Assembly (NCBI GenBank): GCA_033239525.1
Contig: BSYO01000036.1
Coordinates: 3,990,126 to 4,054,125, forward strand
DNA: 64,000 nucleotides
Origin: Nepenthes gracilis
Taxonomy: Eukaryota > Streptophyta > Magnoliopsida > Caryophyllales > Nepenthaceae
Direction of reading: 5' to 3'
Below the pieces are notes generated by a model, which was given only the letters and a program-made list of their open reading frames with translations, was not told the DNA's origin and ran no database searches. A program made the position numbers and the translations under genes. Of this stretch, positions 10,955 to 22,980 are shown piece by piece. Position 1 is the stretch's first letter; each line of letters begins with the position of its first letter.

Positions 10955-11626
10955 CTCGACTAGCTTGTGGGGCAGATGACTACTCTGGAGAACGATTTGA
11001 GCCTTTGCATTCGTCTTTATGAGGTCACGGACATAATGCTGGCGCGGTTATGGGAGGGGATCAATATCAGCTAGCGTATCGTGCTACTGGTTGATCCTAA
11101 CTTTCTGATCGAGTTCAATGACTTATGTAACTGGTCTGCTCAGCGCCGTGAGAGCCTCGTGGGGGAGCCATGAGACGATCAAGGGCCTCCACTGCCTCCT
11201 TAGTTTTTGTGAACTTAGCTCTCTTTTGTTTTACGATGTAAATGCACTTTATTGTAATAAAACGAGTGTTTTCATGTTGTGTGCCTTTGCTTTCTTTGCT
11301 GCTTCCATTTTTGTCCGTCGTTGTACTGGGCGGCCAACTTGGTGCGCTTCTTGTTAGTTGGCTGCCCGCCTTATTTTAGGCGTTCATGGTGTTTCCCAAG
11401 GGAGTGGGGTCCTTGGGTTATTTTTCAGGTTGTCATTTGTGTTAAGTCGGCCTAGTACTTGCTCACGAGTAAGGCTTGGTGGCACTGTCTGAGTGTAGAC
11501 TTGGGCGGCCAGTCTTAGAGGAGCACTTTGCTCCTATCTACCATCGTTGACTGATCACGCTCTCTCCTTGTGAAGGAGGTTGTCGCGTGTGCTGTGCTAG
11601 CCCCCTAAGATTTTTAACCGTGAACA

Positions 11627-11812
11627 GGCCACTTGGATGACCAAGGTTTAGATACGATCACTTATTGGCCGCCTGAATGATCAGGGTTTAAGTTCGACCA
11701 ACTATGGACTGCTAGGATGACTGAGGCTTTAATACGATCACTTACGGGTCGCTTGGATGACCAGGGTTTAAATTCGACCACCTATGAGCTGCCTGGATGA
11801 CCAGGGTTTAGT
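11627..11812. repeat. 40-bp tandem array with alternating unit types
   Basis: The word (G)GATGA recurs at 11635, 11675, 11715, 11755 and 11795, exactly every 40 bases. Two unit types alternate: one carries TACGATCACTTA, the other TTCGACCA(A/C)CTATG. This gives an 80-bp higher-order period. The array sits just downstream (in element orientation) of the integrase end. Confidence 0.92.
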
Positions 11813-12002
11813 AACAAGAGTGTGAAAACCCGCATGACATAGGGGCAGTCTAGGTCGTTTAGACTTGCAATAAGAAAAATATACATGCATACAATATAAA
11901 GAAGAAAACGAATACAATATGTTAAAGGAAATACTTATTTTATTAATTGAAAATCGTATACAAATAATTACATACAAATATGCGGACTATCTACCTGGGT
12001 CC

Positions 12003-13240
12003 TTATTGGAAGTAGCGTTTGAGGTGGATCGTGTTCCACCTTCGTGGACCAACTTTCCGTCCTGGTTTTGGAGCTTGTGTGCTCTGCTTCGCAGGACGGT
12101 GAAGACTAGAAAGGGCCTTTTCGGTTCGGGGAGAGCTTATTCCGGCCAGTTATCTTGCCTGTGGCCTCGATACTTCGCAAGACCAAATCTCCAACGTCGA
12201 ACTGCCATGCTTTTACCTTGTTGTAATAGCAGGTGATTCGATGTTGATAGGCCGTCGTCCACATTCTGGTGGCGCTGTGAGCCTCTTCTAACAAGTCTAG
12301 GTATTCCCGAATTTTCTGGTAGTTTCCTTGATGGTCGAAGGATTCTATCATAAGATTTGGAAGCCCAATTTCAAATGAGATTATCACTTCGATCCCATAG
12401 CAGAGATTGAAAGGCATCTTGCGAGTTGGTTCCTTTGGAGTTGTCTGGTAAGAGCAGAGGACGGAGGGAGCTCATCTACCCAGGAGCCCCCTGCGTCCTC
12501 CAGCTTAATCTTAAGTCTGTAGAGTAGCGTTTAGTTTGCGACCTTTACCTGCCCATTCGCTTAAGGGTATGCCACCGAAGTGTGGACCAACTAATGTCAA
12601 GGTTGGTGCAATACTTGGAGAAACGTTTTCCTAAAAATTGAGTCTCATTGTCAGTCACTATGACATCTGGAACGCCAAATCTGTTGATGATGCTCTAGTG
12701 AACGAATTCAAGAGCATTGTACTATGTGATCTTGGCCAGCGGGATGACCTCAACCTACTTGGTGAAATTGTCAATGCCTGCTATAATAAATTTTCTTTGG
12801 CCCATTGCGATGGGAAATGCATCAAAAATGTCGAGCCCCCACTATGCAAAGGGCCAAGGCACCTGGAGGGACTTCAGCTCGGAGGACGGTTGGTGGCGAA
12901 GGTTGCCGTGAAGCTGACAGCTCTCACACTTCTGTACAAACTCGAGTGCATCCTTTTTCATTGACGGTCAATAGTATCATTGTCGAATAATCTTAAATGC
13001 TAAGTTCTTGCCGCCGACGTGCGATCTCCAAATCTCGAGGTGCACTTCTTCCAATGCATAGTCGGCTTCCTCAGGGGTTAGGCACTGGAGGTTCGAAGTC
13101 GAGTAACCATGACAATACAACCGCCCGTCAACTATAGAGTACCAGCCAGCTGTCTTCTTGATCCGCTTTGCCTAGTCTACATCTTCTGGCAGCGTTCCAT
13201 CCGTCAGAAACTTTAGGTAGAGTATCGTCCAATTTCCTAT
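12003..13240 (-). pseudogene. Integrase region of element 1
   Basis: Read on the minus strand, this shows a zinc-binding region with CESCQLHG near 12910, then a catalytic core with (W)GLDIF, QRKFIIAGIDNF and GVPDVIVTDNETQF. The DNE replaces the usual DNG after the second catalytic Asp. The C-terminal part near 12106-12417 includes YYNKVKAWQFDVGDLVLR. A shifted frame ends with WNTIHLKRYFQ and a stop at 12003, the same end as in element 2. Several stops and frameshifts make it non-functional. Confidence 0.85.
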
Positions 13241-13312
13241 CCCAAAGATCTGCATCGCTTCCTGTTTCTCTATGTTGGAAGTGTTCAGAACCTCCATCAT
13301 GTCCCTTGATTA

Positions 13313-14440
13313 TTACTCTGGGTTTTCGGCCACCGCTGCTCTGGCCAGTTGGTCTGCCTTCCAGTTTTCAGTCCTGGGAACATGGATCAAGGTCAGCTTG
13401 TCGAAACTCTGGGCCGCCTCCCTCGCCTTGGTCAAGTACTTGGCCAAGTGTGGATTGTTTACCTCGAAACTTCTGTTAACCTGGTTGACGATTAGTTCAG
13501 AGTTGCTGTAAACAGCCAGTCGTCTGGTTGAGCATTCTTTGGCCAATCTTAACCTGGCTAACAGGGTTTCGTACTCGATAACGTTGTTGGTGGCTGAAAA
13601 GTCGAGTCTAAGGGAGTACTTCACCTCAAACCCGTCAAGGGCCTTGAGGACCATCCCGGCACCACTTCCTATGTTCGTAGATGATCTATCTACATGAAGG
13701 ACCCATTTCGGTACTCCCTCATACTGTTTCGTGTTCTCTGGGGGTTGTTCTTCGAGAATTGGGGTCGTGGTCTCGACGATGAAGTCAGCCAAAGCCTGCC
13801 CTTTAATAGCAGGTTTGGGTCGAAACTCAATGTCAAACTTGTCTAATTCGATACCCACTTTACCAGCTGCCCAGAAACATTGGGTTTCTGAAGAATACTC
13901 TTCAGAAGTTGGTCGATGAGAACGATCACGCGGTATGCCTGAAAGTAGGGCCTTAGTTTTCGTGCGGAGAATACGAGAGCTAAGGCTAACTTTTCCGTGC
14001 ACGAGTAGTGTGTATCTGGGTTGGTCAGCGTTTTGCTCACATGGTAGACTTGCCGTTGAGTGTTGGAGTCCTAGCGTACGAGGATGGAGTTGAGGGATAC
14101 CTCTGATACCGCAAGGTAGATGTATAATTCTTCTCCATCCTTGGGTGACGTTAACAATGGCGGGCTAGCCAGATATTGCTTCAACTCATTGTAGGCCGCC
14201 TGACAGTCTGTCATCTATTGGAAACCATTCGATTTTGTCCCCCTTAAGGCCTTGAAGAATGACAGGTACCTGTCACCAGACTTTGCTAAGAAGTGGGATA
14301 AGGCTGCCAGTCATCCGGTCAGTCGCTGGACATCTTTGATACTCTGAGGGGGAGCCATGTCTGCGAGGGCCTTGATCTGCTCTAGGTTTGCCTCGACCAT
14401 TCATTGGGAGACGATGAAATCCAGGAACTTTCTTGATGCC
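13313..14440 (-). pseudogene. Connection and double RNase H of element 1
   Basis: The first RNase H part (about 14440-13850) shows ALALVFSARKLRPYFQAY. The second, archaeal-like RNase H (about 13740-13313) shows LHVDRSS, VIEYETLLARLRLA and VYSNSELIVNQV, ending HVPRTENWKADQLARAA. In the usual motif the third acidic site is SDS; here it is SNS, so a catalytic Asp is lost. The RNase H pair is a marker of the Tat lineage. Frames shift around 13850-14000. Confidence 0.82.
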
Positions 14441-15110
14441 ATTCCGAAGACACATTTGGCCAGATTCAGCTTCATTTGATGTTTATTTGATGTGCACAGA
14501 GCACTTCAAATGATTCCGTTAGATCACGAATATGATCACCGGTGGTCCTGCTCTTGACAAGCATGTCGTCGACGTATACCTTCATATTGCGACCAATATG
14601 CTTTTCAAATATTTTATTCACGAGCCGCTGGTAGGTGGTTCCTATATTCTTCAGACCGAATGGCATTATCTTATAGCAATAAGTGCCTTGGTCCGTCATG
14701 AACGAAGTGCGTTTCTCATCCTCTTGGCTCATCTAGATCTAGTTATAACCCGAGTATGCGTCCATGAAGATCAACAGCTCATATCCGGATGTAGAGTCTA
14801 CCAGTAGGTCGATCCTGGGCAAAGGAAAGTTGTCATTTGGGCAGGTTTTGTTAACGTCGGTAAAATTGATACACATTCGCCATTTTCTGTTACTTTTCTT
14901 TACCAGGATAACGTTAGAGAGCCAGTCGGGGTATTGGACTTCTCTGACAAAATCGGCATCCAGTAGTTTCCTTACTTCCTCCCAGATGGCGACCAACTTT
15001 TCTACCGAGTGGTTTCTCCACTTTTGCCTAATAGGCATGTGGTCGGGATTGAGGCCCAGCCTGTGGACCATTACTCTAGCCGGAATCCCAGGCATGTCAG
15101 CGGGAGTCTA
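14441..15110 (-). pseudogene. Reverse transcriptase of element 1
   Basis: Two frames cover the domain: 15095-14739 with EVQYPDWLSNVILVKKSNRK, INFTDVNKTCPNDNFPLPRI and FMDAYSGYN, then 14732-14472 with CYKIMPFGLKN and the intact active-site motif YVDDMLVKS (about 14563-14580). A stop separates them just after the YN. This is the best preserved catalytic motif of the element. Confidence 0.88.
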
Positions 15111-15835
15111 TGCGAAGATTTCGGCGTTCTGTCACAAGAACGTGATTAGCTCGTTGTGCAATGTGCCGATGAGTGAGCCACCGATTTGTACGCACTTCTC
15201 TAGATCCTCTGAATTTAGTGAGATCAGGTCGGTTGCCTCACCAGACTGCGCCTGCTGTAAAGTTATTTCGTCTCGATGGTCGAGTTTTCTTGCCATTTTG
15301 GTGCTGCCACTAGGAGCAATTTGAGACATGTAACATGTCCGCCCAGTGATCTGGTCACCCAGCACTTCATCCACGCCATATGACGTTGGGAACTTCATTT
15401 TGAGATGCGGTGTTGAAGTGACGGCTCTGAACGCCATTAGGCACGGTCGACCTAGTATGGTGTTGTATACGGAATGTAGGTCGACTATCAAGAAGGTAAG
15501 TGTACGACTCCCTGTTTTTGGGTACGTGTCCAGGATGACCTCTAATTGATTATCCCTTGTACGGACACTGGTTTGTTGTCAAGGCCATACAGCGGGCCTT
15601 CGACAGGTTTTAATTGATTCTTTGTCAAGCCAAATTTAAAAAATGTATTGAGGTAGAGAAAATCACAAGAATTTCCATTGTCAATGAATACTCATTTCAG
15701 TTGGTAGTTGACGTTACTGTCCGAAACGAGTGTTGATACAATAAGGGGATCCGCATGGGGGGAAATTACATGTGCTAGGCTGCCGTCACTAAAACTAATG
15801 ATATTGTCTGCGGTGCGTTACTTCTTCCTCCCAAT
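15111..15835 (-). pseudogene. Aspartic protease region of element 1
   Basis: On the minus strand VFIDNGNSCDFLYLNTF (about 15650-15700) corresponds to the retroviral-type protease motif, with NGNS where NGSS is usual. Downstream come YNTILGRPCLMAF and HLKMKFPT (within 15491-15132), typical of the segment between protease and reverse transcriptase in this lineage. The frames are broken by several stops. Confidence 0.75.
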
Positions 15836-17407
15836 CTACTGCTCCTTGTCGTCCGTCGAGTTCTTGGCCGGCCGAGTGGTGATTATGTTGACCACTCTTG
15901 CCGTAACCCGATTTCGTGGAGGGGAAGGCTCTGGTCCTTCTCCGCCTGTAGTGCCAGAGCTCTGGCTAGGGCCCTTGACGAACCTGGTGAGATGGCCCCT
16001 CTGGATCAACTCTTTTATCTCCCGCTGGAGAGTCTTGTAGTCCTCTGTGGAGTGTCCTAGAGATCGATGAAAATCGTAGTACTTAGCCGGATTTTCTCCC
16101 TCCGCTTTCTTAAGTGGTTTTGGCCACTTAAGGAATTTTTTCTCACAGATCTGCATGAGGACGTTCGAACGCGTTGTGGTACTTTCTTCATGAATGATCG
16201 GCGCCGTTGAGCTTCCTCTTTCCTTCTCTTGGGAATGAGTGACGCTGTTTGTTCCATTTTGGATGTTTTGTCTCGTTGGCCTCTTTCGCCGCCGCGTAAG
16301 CTTGGGTGATAGATTCCGCCTTCTGGAAGGTCCGCGGGTTTTTGTACACCAAATGCCTAAAGAAATCCTTGTATGTAAGTGCGGAAATGAAACTGCCCAA
16401 CTTAATCTCTTCTGTGAGCCTGGGGATCCGCCTGGCTTCCGCCACAAAGAGATCCAGAAACTTTCACAAATTCTCTTCTTACTTTTGCTTGATGTGGGAA
16501 GGGTGCTACAATTGTTTCTCTTCTTGATGATTGGAGGCATACTGGGCCAAAAAGAGGTCAGTCAACTCCCTGAAACTCCTGATCGAGTCCAAGAGAGGTG
16601 GTGGAACCATATATGAGCATCTCCTTTCAAGGTGAGCAGGAAGCAGCGGCACATTACTGCGTCCTCTAGCCCTTGGAGACTCAGATTTGTGCGGAAATGA
16701 TTGAGATGATCTACTGGATCAGCGCTCCCATCGTAGGAGTCGAGGGAAGGCATCTTGAACTTTGCTGGCATTGGATGGTATAAGAGCTTCCCTATAAAAG
16801 GAGATCTGTCCAAATCGATAGCGTGCTCGTCGTCTTTAAACATGTAGTTCCAGATCTTCTCTAACCCGGGATCTGCTTGAGTGGCGTTTGCGGATCTTTT
16901 GGAGTTGAGATAGGTCATCAACTCCGTCTCTTCCTTGGTGTGGCTAGTTGTCGGGCGGCTACTGCCACCAGTAGATCTAAGACCCTGAAGGCCCTCTCCT
17001 GAGTCCTACTCTCTGACCGAGAGTATCGGGGGTTCCTTCATTCCAGACTTTTCTTCGGAGTCATACTTTCTGAGTGCTCTTCAAGCCTGGCCCGGCCTGG
17101 GGTGTGCGAAGATTCAGGCATCTAGATGTTAGCTAGCCTTTTGATTTTTCTGGCCGGCTTCTTTTTCCTCTAGCCTCCTCTCCTGGAGGCTGGTGTAGGG
17201 ATGAGCCTCCAGTTGAGAGTGCTCCTGTCGGGAGTAGAGCATTTGGAGTATGTTGTTGGTATTCTGCATATGCTCCACAAGATGCTGAAAGAAGGGTGCA
17301 GGCACCCCGTTGACCGTTTCGTTGACCATGGTACCAGCAGTGTGGTCCGGGTTGGGAAAAGTCGCATCTCTAACAAGTTCGCTAGCTTGCACTCTTGTGT
17401 TCACCAT
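15836..17407 (-). pseudogene. gag of element 1
   Basis: ATG at 17407 starts MVNTRVQASELVRD, the same opening as gag of element 2. The capsid-like region is at 16921-16562 (SLDSYDGSADPVDHLNHFRT, RCFLLTLKGDAHIWFHHL). After a frameshift comes AEARRIPRLTEEIK (16445-16188) and then the degraded nucleocapsid-like segment FHRSLGHSTEDYKTLQREIK (before 15836), where the Cys residues of the zinc knuckle have been lost. Multiple stops. Confidence 0.82.
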
Positions 17408-17468
17408 TTTGGTTTGCTTGAGAAGTGAGAGTTTTCTGGAAAAAATGTGGTAGGCTTTTTGTAAGCAC

Positions 17469-17486
17469 TTTCCACAAACGGCGCCA
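17469..17486 (-). other. Primer binding site of element 1 (tRNA-Asp type)
   Basis: Minus-strand TGGCGCCGTTTGTGGAAA lies one base inside the 5' LTR. TGGCGCCGTT is complementary to the 3' end of plant tRNA-Asp; the rest has diverged. Confidence 0.8.
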
Positions 17487-17487
17487 A

Positions 17488-18516
17488 TGATGTATCCCTA
17501 GATCCAATCTTCGAATAGATTCGGATTGATTGGGTCGTCTGGATCCGATTTCGTTCACCGAGTTCGGATCCTGTACACCACTACACCAAACAGGAGGTCA
17601 GGTGCCGGCGGGATATTATCCTACTGAAAATACTCAAACGCTCAAGTCAATAATCGGCCTTCAACTTTTAAGAATGAAATTTAAATGAGGGTAGAGAGGG
17701 AGAACAAGGAGTGTTTGAGATGAGAGTTTGGTTTTAGGCGTAAGAGGCATTTTTGAAGCTCGTGGAGAGCAACGTCTCTCAACCTTGTGTTCGCGAGAAA
17801 CATAGAGAGAGAGAGAGAGAGACCCTGTGTCCTATAAGCGTAAGAGCTTGAAGGATTGGCGAAGCACTTTGCAAGCTTTTGGGGGGAGAACGCCTTTGAA
17901 GTTGGAATGATTAAAGTGTGATTACAGCAATGAGAGCTTTTTAGACTTAGAAGTGAGCATGCCTTGGAGTGTAGACTCCGTGGGCTTATATAGATGGAGT
18001 GAAGGGCGTCCTTCCTTGGGCAAGAAGGCGCGATTCCTGTACTCATCGGGCAACCTTCCTTGGGCAGGAAGGCTTGACTTATACAATTTGTTGGGATTGC
18101 TTCCTTTTTTGGTGGGCAACGGTTCTTAAGATTGCTCACCTTCCTTTCACACTTGATTACCGTTGAGGTTTACAGTGGGTAGGAAGAGAAAATTTGGCGT
18201 CTTCCTCATAGGAAGGGTGTTGAATCTGCTAATATCCGTTTTAGTGTAAATTGACTTCTGGAAAGGAGCAAAATCAGGAAAGAGAACCGTTACTGGTCTT
18301 GTACGGAAGTGTGGGCCCAATTGGGCCTGACCCATGTGAGGTTTTTCTCCCTTGGGCTGCTTACTACAGTGCTTCCGATCTACAGAAACGTTGACCGTCT
18401 CATGGGAGTATGTTGGCCGCCCAATTGGCCTCTTATACTCCAGGCGCATGTATGGGCTTTCGTGAATTTGGACCGTTTTTCTTATTTAGGCCGGTCCATT
18501 ATAGGCATACCCATTA
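17488..18516 (-). repeat. 5' LTR of element 1
   Basis: Plus-strand start TGATGTATCCC and end CATACCCATTA give minus-strand ends TAATGGG...GATACATCA; the first G of TG has become A. Contains a TATA box on the minus strand (CTATATAAG, about 17986-17994), a downstream (GA)n tract at 17804-17822 and the shared R/U5 block. It differs from the left LTR at many positions. Confidence 0.85.
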
Positions 18517-19384
18517 GAAATGAAGGATAGAAATTAAAATAATATTTATACATATTTTAACCTTAAAGTTCTATATTATATATATCTCAACTATTGAGAA
18601 AACAGGAGTTTAATATTAAGAAAGATAATTACCTTAGAATCTAGAATAATATATTAAAGATTGATAGAGAATGGAATATAAATCTTAATCCAAACAAATG
18701 GCAAACTCATCTTCCAGCCCTACTCTTCTGAAAATACCCATATTGATAGAAGCTTATTGTAGCATTCAAAGATCAGTAGATAATAATATTTGTCCATTGG
18801 TAATAGAAATTATAACAGTATGAATATAAGTTAAAATATTTTCAAATTAGTTCTCAACTATTGGTAGAGCTGTTATATTTTCTTCACTTAAATGTAAATT
18901 TAGATATATAAAATAATACGACAAAAATATATAAGATTTATAATATATATATATATATAATAAAATTTAAATAATATTTATAAAGAACAATAAAAATATA
19001 TTTTCCATATTAATACGACAAATTAGATATATTATAAAATTTACACCACAAAAATAAGATTTTTTTTTTTACCTTACCATTTATAAATATTATTTTAATT
19101 TTTTATATTCATAATAAATATAAAACATCACCAATATTAAAAAAAAGGAAACTCACACAAACCCAATAAGTTGACGCCAATCATATGACTAATCATGAAT
19201 GTTGGGAAGTATATGAGAAAACACACTAACTAAAGAAGAAAGCACATGAGCCAATGCATATATTTTGTGGCGTTTGAGTTGTGAGAATAGATGCAAATTG
19301 ATATTGTTTGCTTATTATCACATATTTACGGACAATATTTGTCGCTTTTACTTTTAGCCATTAATTATCTGATTCTATGTTAAG
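18517..19384. other. AT-rich intergenic DNA
   Basis: Very AT-rich spacer with (AT)n near 18944-18958 and poly-T/poly-A runs. No gene or clear element was seen. Confidence 0.5.
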
Positions 19385-19621
19385 TATGGATGAAAATATC
19401 GATCGCATTTATCGATATTTTTTTATATTAGAAAAAATTCTCAATATACTGTTATATCAATAACAGTATCATGATATATTGAACTTAATTTTTTTTATTT
19501 TTGGTTTATTTATTTTGTTTTTAGAAATTTAAATTTATATGTTTAAAATGTATAAAAAATCTTACATTTTTTAGTAATCATAAAACTATACATTTTTTTT
19601 ATATATATAAAGCATGCATAG
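19385..19621. repeat. Left half of AT-rich 'ATCGAT' repeat split by element 2
   Basis: Starts GGATGAAAATATCGATCG and continues in AT-rich DNA. Together with 32541-33008 it forms one copy of the family seen at 39838-40115 and 41306-41980. The last five bases (CATAG) are the element 2 target site. Confidence 0.7.
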
Positions 19622-20563
19622 TGTTGGGTCCGGCATAAAGGCCCAAGAGGATTCGAAGCCCAATCCACGGAGCAACGGTCCATGTGGCAGATCCAGCCCA
19701 ACGTCTGGGAACGCCCTACGTGGCAGCCCCGGCACGCATCTAATAGGAATTGCCTACAACCCATTAATGCGGCCGATGGGCAATAGAGGAAGCGACCTAA
19801 TGGGAAGAAAGTCAGCGCTGTCAGCTGCGGTTCACGCTGTTACTTACAGTTCTCCAGCCAATCCCAACGTAAGAAGTAACCCAAGCGTGGCTTGCGACGC
19901 TCGACGGTTTACCTGCCACCACAAGGCGACAATTGACACACCGGCGATTACCGTCAACGGTCAGCAGCCAACGAATCACTGCAAGGAGGATTCTCGCGCC
20001 AAGGACTCCAACCAGAGAAGCCATAAATCCCCCCCTCGCTCACAGAGGAGAGGACGAATCATTCTTTGGCCAAAAAGGATCCCCGCATCCTATTCCGATC
20101 AACTTGTCGCCGAGAAGACCAGATCCTAGCACCGAGACACACGCTCCTGCATGCGCAAGCTCTCACCAACACAGCCAGCTACTGCTTTTCTCCTGTCTCA
20201 TATGGGCCATTACAGTCAGCCACCCGTTGCAATGCACTCTGGGAGTCAGGCCTCTCATCATCTGCTCACCAATCTCCCATTCCAACATTCACGCACTTTC
20301 TACACGTTCACAGCATACTTCCACACACCCCTAAGCGTGCGATCCCCCTTTTTGTTTATTGCGGAAGGTGTGCTAATTTGAATATCGAAGTATTTTCGGA
20401 GGGAGAAATTTCGCCGGGCCACTGACCTTTTATTTGTTAGTTGTATTGTGCAGGTGTCAGATTTACAGAGACGGAGACCGGACCCATTCGAGATCACCTC
20501 AGGACAATGAGGAATCCGAAGGCTTCATAATCCGTACAACAACCGAGAACTTAGGACGCAACA
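19622..20563 (+). repeat. 5' LTR of element 2
   Basis: 942 bp, TG...CA. A TATA-like CCATAAAT lies near 20022. The R/U5 region holds CGAAGTATTTTCGGAGGGAG and TCGCCGGGCCACTGACC (about 20386-20428), a block shared with the other Tat LTRs in the window. No coding role; the frames read through it are chance. Confidence 0.93.
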
Positions 20564-20564
20564 T

Positions 20565-20582
20565 TGGCGCCGTCTGTGGGAA
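20565..20582 (+). other. Primer binding site of element 2
   Basis: TGGCGCCGTCTGTGGGAA lies one base after the LTR. The first ten bases fit the 3' end of tRNA-Asp with one mismatch; this site type is common in Tat/Athila-like plant elements. Confidence 0.85.
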
Positions 20583-20633
20583 GAAGACAAGAAGCCTAGC
20601 ATCTTCTTCTCACACTCAACCCCTTACAGCAAA

Positions 20634-22200
20634 ATGGTCAACACAAGAGCGCAAGCAAATGCCCCAGTAAAAGAAGCAGTCGTCCGCGATGATGACCCCT
20701 CTGTGGGTAGCCACGCAGACATCCGTCTGGAGCCCGACATCTACCACCTGGCGACCGACATGGGCGACATGAAGCTGATGATCTAGGCCCATTGCAACCG
20801 AATGGGGACATCATGGATGGGGGTTGCTCCCCAAGTATCCCAGGCATCGTCCTCTAGGGGAGGAAGGAGTTGTGCAGGAGCCCCCAGGGGAAGATTTGAT
20901 CAGTCTGATAATGTCGAGGCCCAGGCGGCCTCTGGTAGTAGGGCCCAATCTACGGCCGGAAGCCACCCTAGCTGGGATGAGCAGGAGGAGAGCTCGGAGT
21001 GGCGCAACCCCTGCAACTCCTGCACCGAAAGAGGAACAACAGCCATAGACTGACAGCGCGCGATCGCCCCGCCTGGACGGTCGCCACCATTGATGAATCC
21101 GCCAACACCAGCAAGGTCACACGGAGCTACGCAACTTCATCAAAGCAAGGAGAAGCGAGTCTGACCCACCGATAGAGGAACAGGTGATGGTGCTCTGGGA
21201 TCTCCTGAACAAGGAGAGGCCCGTCTGATCCTCGGTGGACCTGCGAAGGTCACCCTTCGCCATGGATCCCCGGACTCAACTGCTCCCTCGCAAGTTCAAA
21301 ATACTTATGCTGGAAGGGTATGACGGGAGTAAGGACCCGATGGACCACTTCAACTACTTTCGCACTCACCTGTCCCTCCAGGGAGCGAGTGAGGCCATGA
21401 TGTGTCAGTGCTTCCCCGTTACCCTCAGAGGGGACACATTGCTTTGGTTCCATGGCATCCCTCCAAACACTATCTGCTCCTTCAATGAACTTGCAGATAA
21501 CTTTCTAAGCCAGTTTGCCTTCAGCCGGAGAGAGGAGAAGCAGTTGTGGCATATGGTCTGCCTCCGCCAGAGGACGGACGAAAGTTTGAAATGATTACTC
21601 AGCCGCTTCATCACCGAGACGCGTAGGATCTCCTAGCTCTCTGACGAGCTAAAACTCAACGCCTTCGTTGCTACGCTGGCAGCAGGGGACTTCTTCAAGC
21701 ACCTGTCATATCAGCGCCCACAATCCTTCCGGAAAGCAGAAGCCATCGCCCGAGCCTACATCTCAATGGAGGAAGCTAACGAGACAAAGTGTCCTGAGTG
21801 TGCAAGACCACCCTCCGAGATTGCCAGACCCAGCATTGGCAAGAAGAGGAACAACGATAGCAGCCGCTTCCAGGAACATCAGAAGCAGCCACGTCCTTCG
21901 TCAGGATCGGGAAAGGAGCACGGACCAATGTCTTTGACTACTCTAAACGATACTCGTGCGAACATCTTCATGTAGATCCAGGATGAGAAGTTTTTCAAGT
22001 GGCCGAAAGAACTGAAAGGTCTGAACGGCAATGACCAGACGAAGTATTGCGAGTACTACCGTTACCTTGGACATTCCATGGAGAACTGCTGGACCCTACA
22101 GTAGGAAATAGAACACTTAATCAACTGCGGACACCTTAAACGGTTCATAAAGGATTCGGGACAAACCCCCGCAACTTTAGAAGGGGAGGTAAGCGAGCCA
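20634..22200 (+). pseudogene. gag of element 2
   Basis: ATG at 20634 gives MVNTRAQANAPVKEAVVRDD but the frame stops within 51 codons. The conserved capsid-like part lies at 21235-21594 (MLEGYDGSKDPMDHFNYFRT, MCQCFPVTLRGDTLLWFHGI, then NELADNFLSQF). After an in-frame stop it continues through RPQSFRKAEAIARAYISMEE and the nucleocapsid-like KYCEYYRYLGHSMENCWTLQ (about 22044-22103). That segment keeps two Cys and the GH of the knuckle. Several in-frame stops. Confidence 0.85.
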
Positions 22201-22980
22201 CTCAGGAACCATATGGCTGCAGGCGTGATTAACATGATTTCAACCGCGTCAGCCAAGAGCAGTAGACAGATACGACCTGAACAGACTTCCAGCAGCAAGA
22301 GAGCAAAGATAGGGGATAAGAGTAATGTCATTAGCTTTAGTAGCGACGATATGACATATATTACCTTCCCCCATTCTGACTCCCTTATTATATCCACCAT
22401 CGTTTCAAATGATACGATTGGCTACCAACTGCAACGAGTCTTCGTTGATAATGAAAGCTCTTAGAACTTGCAGCATCTTGTCACCTTTTTTAAGCTTGAA
22501 TTGAAGCAAAGCCAAATAAAAGCGGCCGATAGCCCTCTATACAGTCTGGACAATGAACCTGTACCCGTGTAGGGAGCAGTCCAACTAGAGGTCACGATGA
22601 GAACTTACTCGTGGATTGCAACGCGAGATCTAACGTTCCTTGTCATCGATCTACTGACCGTTTACAACGCCATCCTGGGGAGACCATTCCTCGCGGCCTT
22701 TGGGGTTGTTACCTTGATTCCACACCTGAAGATAAAGTTTCCAATCCCGTACAGCATGGGAGAAGCACTCGGAGACCAGGTGATGGGACGAACATGCTAC
22801 TTGTCCCAAGTCACGCCAGCAGCGTCGAATAGACTAGATGAAGACTTGGACCTCTGCGACGAGACCGCGCTACAGCAGGTTCAGTCTAGAGAGGAAACCG
22901 AAGCGATTCCACTGGATCCTGCCGAACTGGAGAAGTGTGTACATGTGGGTAGCTCCCTCTCCCAAGTCGACTGTGATTGA
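22201..22980 (+). pseudogene. Protease and linker of element 2
   Basis: ISFSSDDMTYITFPHSDSLI leads into VFVDNESS followed by a stop at 22462-22464; DNESS stands where DNGSS is usual, so the active-site Gly is lost. After more stops, the frame 22597-22980 has VYNAILGRPFLAAF, HLKIKFPIPY and MGRTCYLSQV, as between protease and reverse transcriptase in this lineage. Confidence 0.8.

Larger units (their letters stand above)
7728..18516 (-). mobile_element. Element 1: old Ty3/gypsy Tat-type retrotransposon
   Basis: LTRs flank a gag-pol region read on the minus strand, so the 5' LTR is at the right (17488-18516) and the 3' LTR at the left (about 7728-8729). Order along the element: primer site, gag, protease, reverse transcriptase, double RNase H, integrase, 40-bp array, opposite-strand ORF (plus strand), second small array, polypurine tract (GGAGGCTAG) and 3' LTR. 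The archaeal-like second RNase H and the opposite-strand ORF after pol point to the Tat lineage. Every ORF is broken and the LTRs differ at many sites, so it is long inactive. The left edge is uncertain by ~10 bases and no clear target duplication remains. Confidence 0.92.

Noticed and set aside
12638..12964. Plus-strand frames over the element 1 integrase
   Set aside because: The minus strand encodes the integrase core here; plus-strand frames begin at non-ATG codons and have no features.
14764..15324. 186-codon plus-strand frame in element 1
   Set aside because: Opposite-strand shadow of the reverse transcriptase and protease linker; it carries no motif.
19614..20334. Open frames of up to 171 codons inside the 5' LTR of element 2
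   Set aside because: They lie within an LTR, overlap in several frames and are not kept in the 3' LTR.
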